Origin: JAEKNW01 sp963678375
GTDB lineage: Bacteria > Cloacimonadota > Cloacimonadia > Cloacimonadales > JAFGVF01
Assembly (NCBI GenBank): GCA_963678375.2
Contig: OY782831.1
Span: forward strand, 1,984,001 to 2,048,000
DNA: 64,000 nucleotides
Direction: 5' to 3'
Part shown: piece by piece, positions 10,175 to 17,431 of the stretch
Layout of the letters: every line of letters starts with the position of its first letter
Numbering within the stretch: position 1 is the first letter of the stretch
The notes under the pieces: model-generated
Told to the model about the DNA's origin: nothing
The model's database searches: none
The model's input: only the letters and a program-made list of their open reading frames with translations
Position numbers and translations under genes: made by a program

Positions 10175-10513
10175 ATGATTATTCAGATTTTCGGTAGCAA
10201 GAAATGCAAAGATACCCAAAAAGCAATAAGATTCTTTAAAGAGAGAAAGATTCAGACTCAAGTAATAGATTTAACCCAAAAAGGAATGAGCAAAGGAGAA
10301 ATCAAGAAAGTAGCAGGAGCTCTGGGAATAGATAATCTAATCAATAAAGAAAGTGATGCTTTTCTCAATAAAGGACTAAAATACGCTTCCTATGATGGTG
10401 AAGAAATTATCTTCAAGTATCCTGAGATTATTGTGACACCTATAGTTAGATGTGGCAATAAAGCTACAGTTGGATATGCCCCTCAAGAATGGAAATTACT
10501 TGTAAATAAGTAG
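10175..10513 (+). CDS. ArsC/Spx-type thioredoxin-fold protein
   Basis: A 112-residue protein of the ArsC/Spx/YffB family. It starts with a beta strand and a redox-type turn (IFGSKKCKDTQKAIRFFKER) containing a single cysteine followed by KDT rather than CXXC. It contains TPIVRCGNKATVGYAPQEW near the C-terminus, like the conserved R-P-I region of the family. The ATG at 10169 is only one base from GAGGAG, so the ATG at 10175 (7-base spacing) is taken as the start. Arsenate reduction is not proven, since no ars genes are near. It is the first of five same-strand, tightly packed genes ending with fumarase. Confidence 0.8.
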   Translation: MIIQIFGSKKCKDTQKAIRFFKERKIQTQVIDLTQKGMSKGEIKKVAGALGIDNLINKESDAFLNKGLKYASYDGEEIIFKYPEIIVTPIVRCGNKATVGYAPQEWKLLVNK

Positions 10514-10536
10514 TCTAATAAATCACAAGGAATAAT

Positions 10537-10884
10537 ATGTATTATTTAATTAAAGTGGTAATAACTGCAGTAATGGTAGTTCTAGTTTCAGAAGTTTCAA
10601 AAAGAAGCTCTGTTATTGCAGGAATTTTAGCTTCTATACCTTTGCTATCTTTTATTGCAATTTTCTGGATGTACTATGAAAACAAAGATTTAAATGTAAT
10701 TATTGATTTCTCAAGGGCTATCTTTTGGCTAGTCATTCCCTCATTATTGTTTTTTGTAGCTTTGCCAATACTATTGAAAAGAGGTTTTAATTTTTATTTG
10801 TCAATGACTATTTCAGCATCAGTTATGATTCTATTCTATTATCTAATGGTGCTAATTTTAAAAAGATTTAACATAACTATATAA
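10537..10884 (+). CDS. DUF3147-type small membrane protein
   Basis: A 115-residue integral membrane protein with four predicted transmembrane helices (about residues 4-22, 26-46, 60-80 and 88-110). The pattern of a two-helix hairpin with SEVSKRSSVIAGILASIPLLSFIAIFWMYYE resembles DUF3147 proteins. Function unknown. It lies 23 bases after the ArsC-like gene and 11 bases before the RidA gene, so it probably shares the transcript. Confidence 0.78.
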   Translation: MYYLIKVVITAVMVVLVSEVSKRSSVIAGILASIPLLSFIAIFWMYYENKDLNVIIDFSRAIFWLVIPSLLFFVALPILLKRGFNFYLSMTISASVMILFYYLMVLILKRFNITI

Positions 10885-10895
10885 AAGGAGATAAG

Positions 10896-11243
10896 GTGGA
10901 AATTAAAAGATTTGAAGGAACAGGAAGAATGAGTAGAGTAGTAGAACATAATGGAACTCTTTATTTATGTGGACAAACCTACGGTGAAAGCAATGATATA
11001 AAAGAACAGACTCAAGGAGTTTTAGACAAAATTGATGGTCTATTAGCTAAATATGGTTCTGATAAAAAGCACTTATTATCTGTAACAATCTATCTCAGAG
11101 ATATGAAAGATTTTTCAGCTATGAATCAAGTATGGGATTCATGGGTACAAGCTGGTTTTGAACCTGCAAGAGCTACAGTTGAAGCTAGATTAGCCAGAGA
11201 ATCTCTTCTTGTAGAAATGTCTGTTATTGCTGTAAAGAAATAA
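10896..11243 (+). CDS. ridA: RidA/YjgF-family protein
   Basis: A 115-residue member of the RidA/YER057c/UK114 family, whose characterised members hydrolyse reactive enamine/imine intermediates made by PLP enzymes. The C-terminal signature PARATVEARLARESLLVEMSVIA contains the conserved Arg that binds the substrate carboxylate and the Glu that activates water. The start codon is GTG, 5 bases after AAGGAG. The stop codon is one base from the ATG of the fumarase alpha gene. Confidence 0.92.
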   Translation: MEIKRFEGTGRMSRVVEHNGTLYLCGQTYGESNDIKEQTQGVLDKIDGLLAKYGSDKKHLLSVTIYLRDMKDFSAMNQVWDSWVQAGFEPARATVEARLARESLLVEMSVIAVKK

Positions 11244-11244
11244 A

Positions 11245-12087
11245 ATGAAAACTATAGACCTTCAAGAAGTAGAAAATGATATTTATAATGCTATAGGCAG
11301 AGTGGGAATTGATCTTGATCCAGAGCTAGAAGAAGTTTTACAAAAGTCTTATAAGCAAGAGTCAAATCCACTTGCTCGAGAAATTATTTCAGACCTTCTC
11401 TTAAATGGTCAAGTAGCCCATAAACTAAGAAAACCCCTTTGCCAAGATACTGGTCTAGCTGTATTCTTTATAGAAGTTGGTTCCCAGATAAACTTTTCAG
11501 CTTGCTTAGAAGAAACAGTAAACTCTGCTGTAGAAAGAGCTTATCGAGACTTCTATTTTCGTAAATCACTAGTAAAAGACCCTATTTTTGATAGAAGTAA
11601 TACAGGGAATAACTTACCAGCTATAATACATTGGAAATATAATTGTGGCGATAAATTGAAGATTTCCTTCTCTGCCAAAGGAGGTGGTTCAGAGAACATG
11701 AGCAGACTAACTATGCTTAAACCCTCTGATGGACTTCAAGGTGTTAAAGATTTTGTTCTTGCTAGTGTTAAAGAAGCTAAAGGTAACCCATGCCCTCCGA
11801 TTATAGTAGGAGTTGGACTTGGTGGAAATTTCGAAACCTGCGCTCTCTTAGCAAAGAAATCACTCTTTAGAGATATTAAAGATTCTCACCCTCAAGCAGA
11901 ATGGGCAGAGCTAGAAAATCAGCTGCTAGCAGAAATAAATCAAAGTAATATTGGTCCTCAAGGCTTAGGAGGAGATACTACAGCTTTAGCAGTAAAAATC
12001 GAATACTTGCCTTGTCATATTGCTTCCCTACCACTTGCTGTTAATATTCAGTGTCATTCAAATCGGCATTTTACACTAATTTATTAG
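11245..12087 (+). CDS. Fumarate hydratase, class I (Fe-S), alpha subunit
   Basis: Oxygen-sensitive [4Fe-4S] fumarase or tartrate dehydratase-type alpha subunit, 280 residues, the usual length for the two-subunit form. Visible motifs are PLCQDTGLAVFF with the first cluster cysteine (about residue 70), the GGGSENMSRLTMLKPSDG loop, and NPCPPIIVGVGLGGNFETCALLAKK with the other cysteines. The beta subunit follows 9 bases later. Interconverts fumarate and malate. L(+)-tartrate dehydratase cannot be fully excluded by sequence alone, but central metabolism is more likely. Confidence 0.93.
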   Translation: MKTIDLQEVENDIYNAIGRVGIDLDPELEEVLQKSYKQESNPLAREIISDLLLNGQVAHKLRKPLCQDTGLAVFFIEVGSQINFSACLEETVNSAVERAYRDFYFRKSLVKDPIFDRSNTGNNLPAIIHWKYNCGDKLKISFSAKGGGSENMSRLTMLKPSDGLQGVKDFVLASVKEAKGNPCPPIIVGVGLGGNFETCALLAKKSLFRDIKDSHPQAEWAELENQLLAEINQSNIGPQGLGGDTTALAVKIEYLPCHIASLPLAVNIQCHSNRHFTLIY

Positions 12088-12096
12088 GAGCTAAAC

Positions 12097-12624
12097 ATGA
12101 ATATTTATACACCATTAAATAGTGATAAATGTAGCAAACTAAAAGCTGGAGATAAGGTCTTTCTAACAGGAACTATCTATACAGCCAGAGACCAAGCTCA
12201 CAAGAGAATTATTGAAAGCCTAGAGAAGGGGGAAGAACCTCCTTTTATATTAAAGGATAGCATAATTTTTTACGTAGGACCAACTCCTGCAAAAGCTAAT
12301 GAAGCTATTGGTTCTGCTGGACCTACTACAAGTTATCGTATGGATACATACACTCCTTATCTTTTAGAAAGAGGATTAAAAGGTATGATAGGTAAAGGTG
12401 AACGTAGTAAAGAAGTTATCGATTCAATAATCAAGAACAAAGCTGTCTATTTTGTAGCTGTAGGAGGAGCTGGAGCTTTGCTCTCTTCGTCCATAAGAGA
12501 GGCCAAGTTAATAGCCTATCCAGATTTAGGTCCCGAAGCTGTTTATATGTTACAAGTGGAAAAACTACCATGTTATGTAGGTGTAGATAGCCAAGGAATA
12601 AGCCTATATAATAGAAATAAATGA
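12097..12624 (+). CDS. Fumarate hydratase, class I (Fe-S), beta subunit
   Basis: A 175-residue C-terminal (beta) subunit matching the swivelling domain of Fe-S hydro-lyases. It contains GDKVFLTGTIYTARDQAHKRI (substrate-handling Arg/His loop), YVGPTPAK, GSAGPTTSYRMD, GLKGMIGKGERS and YFVAVGGAGAL, in family order. It pairs with the alpha subunit just upstream. AGGAGC precedes the ATG. Last gene of the 10.2-12.6 kb cluster. No strong terminator is seen before the next promoter at 12653. Confidence 0.93.
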   Translation: MNIYTPLNSDKCSKLKAGDKVFLTGTIYTARDQAHKRIIESLEKGEEPPFILKDSIIFYVGPTPAKANEAIGSAGPTTSYRMDTYTPYLLERGLKGMIGKGERSKEVIDSIIKNKAVYFVAVGGAGALLSSSIREAKLIAYPDLGPEAVYMLQVEKLPCYVGVDSQGISLYNRNK

Positions 12625-12652
12625 CAGATTTAATGAAGAAATAATTTTTTTG

Positions 12653-12680
12653 TTGACATCTTTACAAAGAAACTTATATT
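12653..12680 (+). promoter_or_regulatory. Sigma-70-type promoter for the beta-barrel gene
   Basis: TTGACA (12653-12658), a 16-base spacer and TATATT (12675-12680). The predicted start of transcription is near 12687, about 125 bases before the ATG of the 12812 gene and right at the foot of a long hairpin. Confidence 0.7.
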
Positions 12681-12689
12681 AACAGAGAA

Positions 12690-12774
12690 TTAACTAATTC
12701 TTAACATTTACACAATTAATGTTAATTAGTTAATGCTTGTGGAAGGAAGGATATACACCACAAATCTATCCTTC
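12690..12774 (+). promoter_or_regulatory. Structured 5' leader with two hairpins
   Basis: The leader of the beta-barrel mRNA contains a long stem: TTAACTAATT (12690-12699) and AACATT (12703-12708) pair with AATGTT (12718-12723) and AATTAGTTAA (12724-12733), giving 16 pairs with a 3-base bulge. A second hairpin has arms GAAGGATA (12746-12753) and TATCCTTC (12767-12774). The first begins within a few bases of the predicted transcript start, as in stabilising 5' stem-loops of some outer-membrane protein mRNAs. Confidence 0.55.
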
Positions 12775-12811
12775 ATCTAAAAAAAATAAGTACATTTGAA
12801 AGGAGTTCATA

Positions 12812-13984
12812 ATGAACAAAAAGACTTTATTTTTATTAGTAGCCGGACTTTTTATCATGACAAGTATCTTTGCAACTCAGACCAGAATGAGTGGTTTAGG
12901 AAACCCTACAGGATTAATCGAAGATGACACTGATGTTTTTGTTTACCCAGCAACTATCTTTAACTATAGTGGTGCTGTTGCTGAACTACAACAAGGTGCA
13001 GGTTCTACTCAATGGAATATGAGTGCTAATATTCCTATTCTCGAATACAAACTGGGTGTTTACTTAAATCGCGACACTATGATTGATTTACCTGGAATTG
13101 GTCGTGGTATTGATCTTGATATTGCTAAAAGTGTTGAATTTAATTTCGGTTTCATGGATAAGTTTGCTATAGGTTTTGGAACTGCTGCTGATTATGATGT
13201 AGAAGAGGAGATCCCTAACGCTAATGGTACTTTCAAAAATGAACCATCAGCTAGTTACTTTTCATTCTTTGGTGGTTATTCAGACAACGGATTAGACGTT
13301 GGTTTAAGATTGGAGATGGCTAGAGCGGAAGATATTGATAATAATGGTGATTTCTTAGAGATGTCTCATACAGCTTTTGGTCTTAAAGGCAGACAATATA
13401 TTATGAATGAAGATAATATGTCTTTAATAGTTCAAGCTGCTTATATGATGTCTATGGAAGAACATAACTATGAAAATTTAGACGGTGAAAAGATTCAAGA
13501 CAAAGAATTATCAGAATCAATGCTCGAAATTGGATTTGGCTTACAAGTTAAAGCTAATGATAGACATAAAATTATCTTTGGATTAACTCCAATTATTTAT
13601 AATCCAATGAGTCAAGAAATTACTACTTATGGCGGTGCTGATGACATAGTTGTCAAATCTGATGATACTTGGATGTTCTTCCCTGAATATAATCTTGCTG
13701 TAGAATCACAAATATGTTCTTGGTTAACAGGAAGAGTTGGTGCTAATCAAGTTTATGCTCATGTTACTGAAGAGATGGATTATGATGAGACTATGGCTCA
13801 AGAAGATACAGAAGAAACATATTATGCAAAAAATTATAATATGAACCTAGGGCTTACCTTCTCATTTGGTAATTTCTGTCTTGATACAGTTTTAGAACAA
13901 GAGTTATTATTTGAAGGTCCTGACTTTATTGGTGGCAACGCTAATGGATTAGCTTCAGAAGTATCAGTAAAATATAAATTCTAA
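12812..13984 (+). CDS. Outer-membrane beta-barrel protein
   Basis: A 390-residue protein with a clear signal peptide (MNKKTLFLLVAGLFIMTSIFA, cleavage near A21). The mature part alternates short hydrophobic/aromatic strands with turns, for example ILEYKLGVYLNRD, FNFGFMDKFAIGFGTA and MLEIGFGLQVKANDRHKIIFGLTP. It ends in SVKYKF, and the terminal Phe matches the outer-membrane insertion signal. No sorting domain is present. An AAAGGAG site precedes the ATG. It has its own promoter and a strong terminator, so it is probably a highly expressed single gene. The exact role is unknown. Confidence 0.78.
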   Translation: MNKKTLFLLVAGLFIMTSIFATQTRMSGLGNPTGLIEDDTDVFVYPATIFNYSGAVAELQQGAGSTQWNMSANIPILEYKLGVYLNRDTMIDLPGIGRGIDLDIAKSVEFNFGFMDKFAIGFGTAADYDVEEEIPNANGTFKNEPSASYFSFFGGYSDNGLDVGLRLEMARAEDIDNNGDFLEMSHTAFGLKGRQYIMNEDNMSLIVQAAYMMSMEEHNYENLDGEKIQDKELSESMLEIGFGLQVKANDRHKIIFGLTPIIYNPMSQEITTYGGADDIVVKSDDTWMFFPEYNLAVESQICSWLTGRVGANQVYAHVTEEMDYDETMAQEDTEETYYAKNYNMNLGLTFSFGNFCLDTVLEQELLFEGPDFIGGNANGLASEVSVKYKF

Positions 13985-14010
13985 TTAAATAGTAGATAAG
14001 AAAAATAATA

Positions 14011-14041
14011 AGAGTATGGGATATCCTGTACTCTTTTTTTA
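14011..14041 (+). terminator. Rho-independent terminator
   Basis: AGAGTA (14011-14016) pairs with TACTCT (14029-14034), with an inner GG/CC pairing, followed directly by a run of T. It sits 27 bases after the stop of the beta-barrel gene. Confidence 0.85.
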
Positions 14042-14086
14042 TTTGTATGAAATTACTACAATATTAGTAACACTTTGGAAAGTATC

Positions 14087-14114
14087 TTGCATTAACTAAT
14101 ATATTGCTTAATAT
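14087..14114 (+). promoter_or_regulatory. Candidate promoter of the 14150 gene
   Basis: TTGCAT (14087-14092), a 16-base spacer and TAATAT (14109-14114), about 36 bases before the ATG at 14150. Confidence 0.5.
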
Positions 14115-14149
14115 ATAAAAAATAGTTTAAATATTATATGGAGGATCTA

Positions 14150-17100
14150 ATGAGAATTAGACTTATTGTTTTGCTAATGTTACTTACGACACTTGTCTCA
14201 GCACAAACTATGTGGGATAGTGCTGTACCTATCAGACAAGGTGTCAATATTGAATGGTCACGTGCTACTGCCACTTCAGATGATGGTGGTATTGTTTATG
14301 TATGGTCAGACACAAAATTTGGTGGTAGAGACCTTTTTGCTATGAAATTTGATGGAAATGGTAATTCAGTATGGGGTGAAACTCCAACAATTATCGATAA
14401 CAAGATTGACAGACAAGAAGACCCTGTGATAATCAAAACATCAGATGGTAACTTTGTAATTGCCTGGATTGATTTTTCATTAGATCAAGATGGTGATGTT
14501 TTTGCTCAAAAAGTTGATAACACTAGTGGTGATTTACTTTGGCAAGAAGGTGGGGTAGAAGTTTGTACTTTCCAAGATATTCAAATATCATTGAATATTG
14601 TTGAAAACAATGTTGGTGGTGCTTATATTCTTTGGAGAGATAGTAGAAACCCTTCAGTTGACCTTTATGCTGCTAACTTAGATGGCTCAGGTAACAACTT
14701 ATGGGCTGCTGATGGAATGCCAATTGCTAATAGCAATAATCCTGAAACTTCAAACTCAATGCGAGAAGACGGTGATGGTGGATTCTTTATTGGTTATCAA
14801 GTTGCTATGAATAATAATGCTAATATTTATGCAAAGAGATTTAATAGTGCAGGTGAATCTGTATGGGGTGAAGCAATTCCTATTGCTGTAGCTAATGGTG
14901 ATCAATCTACACCAAGAGTTGCTCCAGATGGCCTTGGTGGTTTTGTCTTTGTTTGGGAAGATAAAAGAGAAGTTACTTCTAATATCTTTGCTCAGAGATT
15001 GTTAGCTGATGGTACTGCAGATTGGGGTGAATATTTAGAAGTTTATAGTGATGAAGATGATGCCCAAAGCTTTACTCAAAACTACCCACAACTACAAGCA
15101 GATGGAATGGGTAATGTAATTATATCTTGGCAAGACCAAAGAGCTTCATTTGATAATGTTGGTCTTTTTGCTCAAAAAATTAGTTCTACTGGCCAACACC
15201 TTTGGGATGAAGATGGTGTTCAAATTAGAGCTAACCAAGTTAGAGAACTTACACAAAGAATAGATAGTGATACCAACGGTGGAGTATATGTTATCTGGAC
15301 AGATATGCGTAATGGTGATTTCCCTAATGTTGATATTTATGCACAACATCTTAACTCAGATGGAACTTTCCAGTGGGGAGATGATGGCTTAGTTATCTGT
15401 GATGCTATGAATGAACAAAATAACCCTCTTATTAAAAAGAGTGGAGATCATATATTCACTGTTTGGTTAGATGCAAGAACTGGTTCAATCGGAATTGACC
15501 AGCAAATTATTGATTCTTCTTCAAACTTAGTTTTATCTGAGAATGGTGAAACTGTTTTCTACGGACTAAGTGGTGATGCAGGTAAAGATGACCTCATAGA
15601 AGCTTTACCACGTCTTACTCAAGATGATGCTGTAGTTATTTGGCATGATACACGTGGTGCTAGTAATGGCTATCAAATATTCTATCAATTTGTTAATCCT
15701 GATGGATCCTACGATTTAGAAGAAAATGGTCGCTCAGTAACTGTTCCTACTGGTTATTCACAATCTACATTTGATGCCGCAGTTAACCCAGCGGGAGAAA
15801 CATTAATTATCTGGACTGAACAAAGGGGATTTTATCCTAAAGTTTATGCTCAATTAATTGATGTTGATGGTAACTATCTCTTTGGTGATATGGGATTAGA
15901 AATGACAACAGCATTTACTGCTGGACAAGAAGATCCTCGTGTATGTTATCATAATGGAGACTTCTATCTTGGTTGGTCTGATAATGTACTTACTGGTGAT
16001 GGAATAATTATCAAAAAAGTATTTGGTCAACGTATTAGTAATGGTCAAAGACAGTGGGGAGATGAAGGTATTCAAATCTCTGGTGTTGGAGCAGAAGAAG
16101 AAATTGAAATGCAACTTTATGATGTTGTAGGTAACTATTATTTATGGAATATAGCATCAACAGATAGAAGAGTTGTTAAAGTAGATATTGATGGTCAAGT
16201 ATATCCTGGATATGCTGCTGATGGTAATCCTATTGCACCAGATGGTGTTTATGTTGAAGCTGGTGGTTCTGGTCAAGTTTATGATGGACAACTTTATTAT
16301 TCATGGGCTGATAACAGAGAAGACTTTATCAATACTATCTTTACTCAAGGTTTCCTTGATGATGGTAATTTCGCTTGGCAAGAAGGTATCCCAACAAGTT
16401 TACAAGAATCAGAAGGTGCTCTTAACGAAGCAGGAAACCCAGACTTGACAGTTGGTGATGGAGTATATGTAACTTGGAATGAAAGTCTTACTTCAGATAA
16501 TGAAAACATCAAAGTACAGAAGTTTAACTTTGAAGGTCAAGCTGAATTCGCAGTTGAAGGTATTACTTTAGGCCAAGGAGATATTACTCAAGTTAACCCA
16601 AAAATTGCTCGTATAAATAACGGATATTATGCTGTTGCCTGGGAACAACAATCAGGTATTGAGTTTGACCTTTATATGAATTTAATAAGATATAATGGTG
16701 AAACACTAAATGGTTCAAATGGAGTTATTTTAACTGATGAACTTAAAGATCAAAAGTCTGTTAGAATCGTTCCTATGGGTGATGGAAAAGCATTCTTCTT
16801 CTGGGCAGATGGTATCTCTTCAGGAAAGACTGTCATCTTAGGTGTTTATTCACAATATGTAGATTTCTCACCTGTTTCTAATGATGACTTAAATGACGCA
16901 CAAGTAGCAACAATGTCACTTTCACAAAACTATCCTAATCCATTTAATCCAACAACAAGCATTAGTTTTAATCTTACTAAAGATACTCAAGACCTTGAGC
17001 TTTCAATCTATAACTTGAAAGGACAAAAAGTAAAAACTATTGCTAGAGATAACTTCACAAAAGGTGCTTATTCATTTACTTGGAATGGTGATAATGATCA

Positions 17101-17188
17101 AGAAAAGTCTGTAGCTTCAGGAGTTTACTTCTACAAACTAAAAGCTGGAAGCCAGTCTGTAACAAGAAAAATGGTATTAATGAAGTAA
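14150..17188 (+). CDS. Large secreted repeat protein with C-terminal sorting domain
   Basis: A 1012-residue secreted protein. Signal peptide MRIRLIVLLMLLTTLVSAQ. The body is a series of repeats of about 50-65 residues built on the pattern W.D.R....DIYAQ....G...WG..G, for example VYVWSDTKFGGRDLFAMKFDGNG at its start. This looks like beta-propeller or beta-sheet blades. The last 80 residues are a FlgD-like/T9SS type A sorting domain (QNYPNPFNPTTSISF, LKGQKVKT, GVYFYKLKAG, KMVLMK). The frame opens at an ATG at 14138, but GGAGG at 14140-14144 makes ATG 14150 the start. Probable surface or secreted protein, ligand unknown. Flanked by its own promoter and terminator. Confidence 0.85.
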   Translation: MRIRLIVLLMLLTTLVSAQTMWDSAVPIRQGVNIEWSRATATSDDGGIVYVWSDTKFGGRDLFAMKFDGNGNSVWGETPTIIDNKIDRQEDPVIIKTSDGNFVIAWIDFSLDQDGDVFAQKVDNTSGDLLWQEGGVEVCTFQDIQISLNIVENNVGGAYILWRDSRNPSVDLYAANLDGSGNNLWAADGMPIANSNNPETSNSMREDGDGGFFIGYQVAMNNNANIYAKRFNSAGESVWGEAIPIAVANGDQSTPRVAPDGLGGFVFVWEDKREVTSNIFAQRLLADGTADWGEYLEVYSDEDDAQSFTQNYPQLQADGMGNVIISWQDQRASFDNVGLFAQKISSTGQHLWDEDGVQIRANQVRELTQRIDSDTNGGVYVIWTDMRNGDFPNVDIYAQHLNSDGTFQWGDDGLVICDAMNEQNNPLIKKSGDHIFTVWLDARTGSIGIDQQIIDSSSNLVLSENGETVFYGLSGDAGKDDLIEALPRLTQDDAVVIWHDTRGASNGYQIFYQFVNPDGSYDLEENGRSVTVPTGYSQSTFDAAVNPAGETLIIWTEQRGFYPKVYAQLIDVDGNYLFGDMGLEMTTAFTAGQEDPRVCYHNGDFYLGWSDNVLTGDGIIIKKVFGQRISNGQRQWGDEGIQISGVGAEEEIEMQLYDVVGNYYLWNIASTDRRVVKVDIDGQVYPGYAADGNPIAPDGVYVEAGGSGQVYDGQLYYSWADNREDFINTIFTQGFLDDGNFAWQEGIPTSLQESEGALNEAGNPDLTVGDGVYVTWNESLTSDNENIKVQKFNFEGQAEFAVEGITLGQGDITQVNPKIARINNGYYAVAWEQQSGIEFDLYMNLIRYNGETLNGSNGVILTDELKDQKSVRIVPMGDGKAFFFWADGISSGKTVILGVYSQYVDFSPVSNDDLNDAQVATMSLSQNYPNPFNPTTSISFNLTKDTQDLELSIYNLKGQKVKTIARDNFTKGAYSFTWNGDNDQEKSVASGVYFYKLKAGSQSVTRKMVLMK

Positions 17189-17233
17189 AGAGTATTTGAG
17201 CAAAGAAAAGCACAAATATTTATAAATAAAATT

Positions 17234-17264
17234 AGCCCTGCCATTGAGCAGGGCTATTTGTTTA
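17234..17264 (+). terminator. Rho-independent terminator
   Basis: AGCCCTG (17234-17240) and CAGGGCT (17249-17255) form a 7-bp GC-rich stem with an 8-base loop, followed by ATTTGTTT. It lies about 45 bases after the stop of the 14150-17188 gene. Confidence 0.85.
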
Positions 17265-17275
17265 AAAAAAAAGAT

Positions 17276-17428
17276 GTGGATGTTGTCATCCGCTATCTCA
17301 GTTAGACCACACCGACTCGGAAATACCGAGCCATCCCTTGAGGCGTCGCAAACGCTATGCCCTCACAGGCCCAGGAGAGGAATAAAGGCCAAGCAAGGAT
17401 GTCTACAATCCCAGTTATTTCCAGTTAC
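17276..17428. repeat. GC-rich intergenic element with hairpins
   Basis: About 150 bases that are clearly richer in G+C than the surroundings and hold several inverted repeats: GGATG/CATCC around 17279-17290 and CTCGG/CCGAG around 17315-17330. The minus strand near 17412-17427 reads GGAAATAACTGGGATTG, very like the start of the 54-bp tandem unit at 28.0 kb. The TGGATG..GTCATCCGC hairpin also matches the GCGGATG/CATCCGC hairpin of that unit. This is probably a diverged member of a dispersed non-coding repeat family. A 63-codon frame across it has no signs of being real. Confidence 0.45.
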
Positions 17429-17431
17429 TTC

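Noticed and set aside
15146..16448. Antisense and alternate-frame ORFs inside the repeat protein gene
   Set aside because: They are shadows of a long, well-supported coding region with biased codon use.
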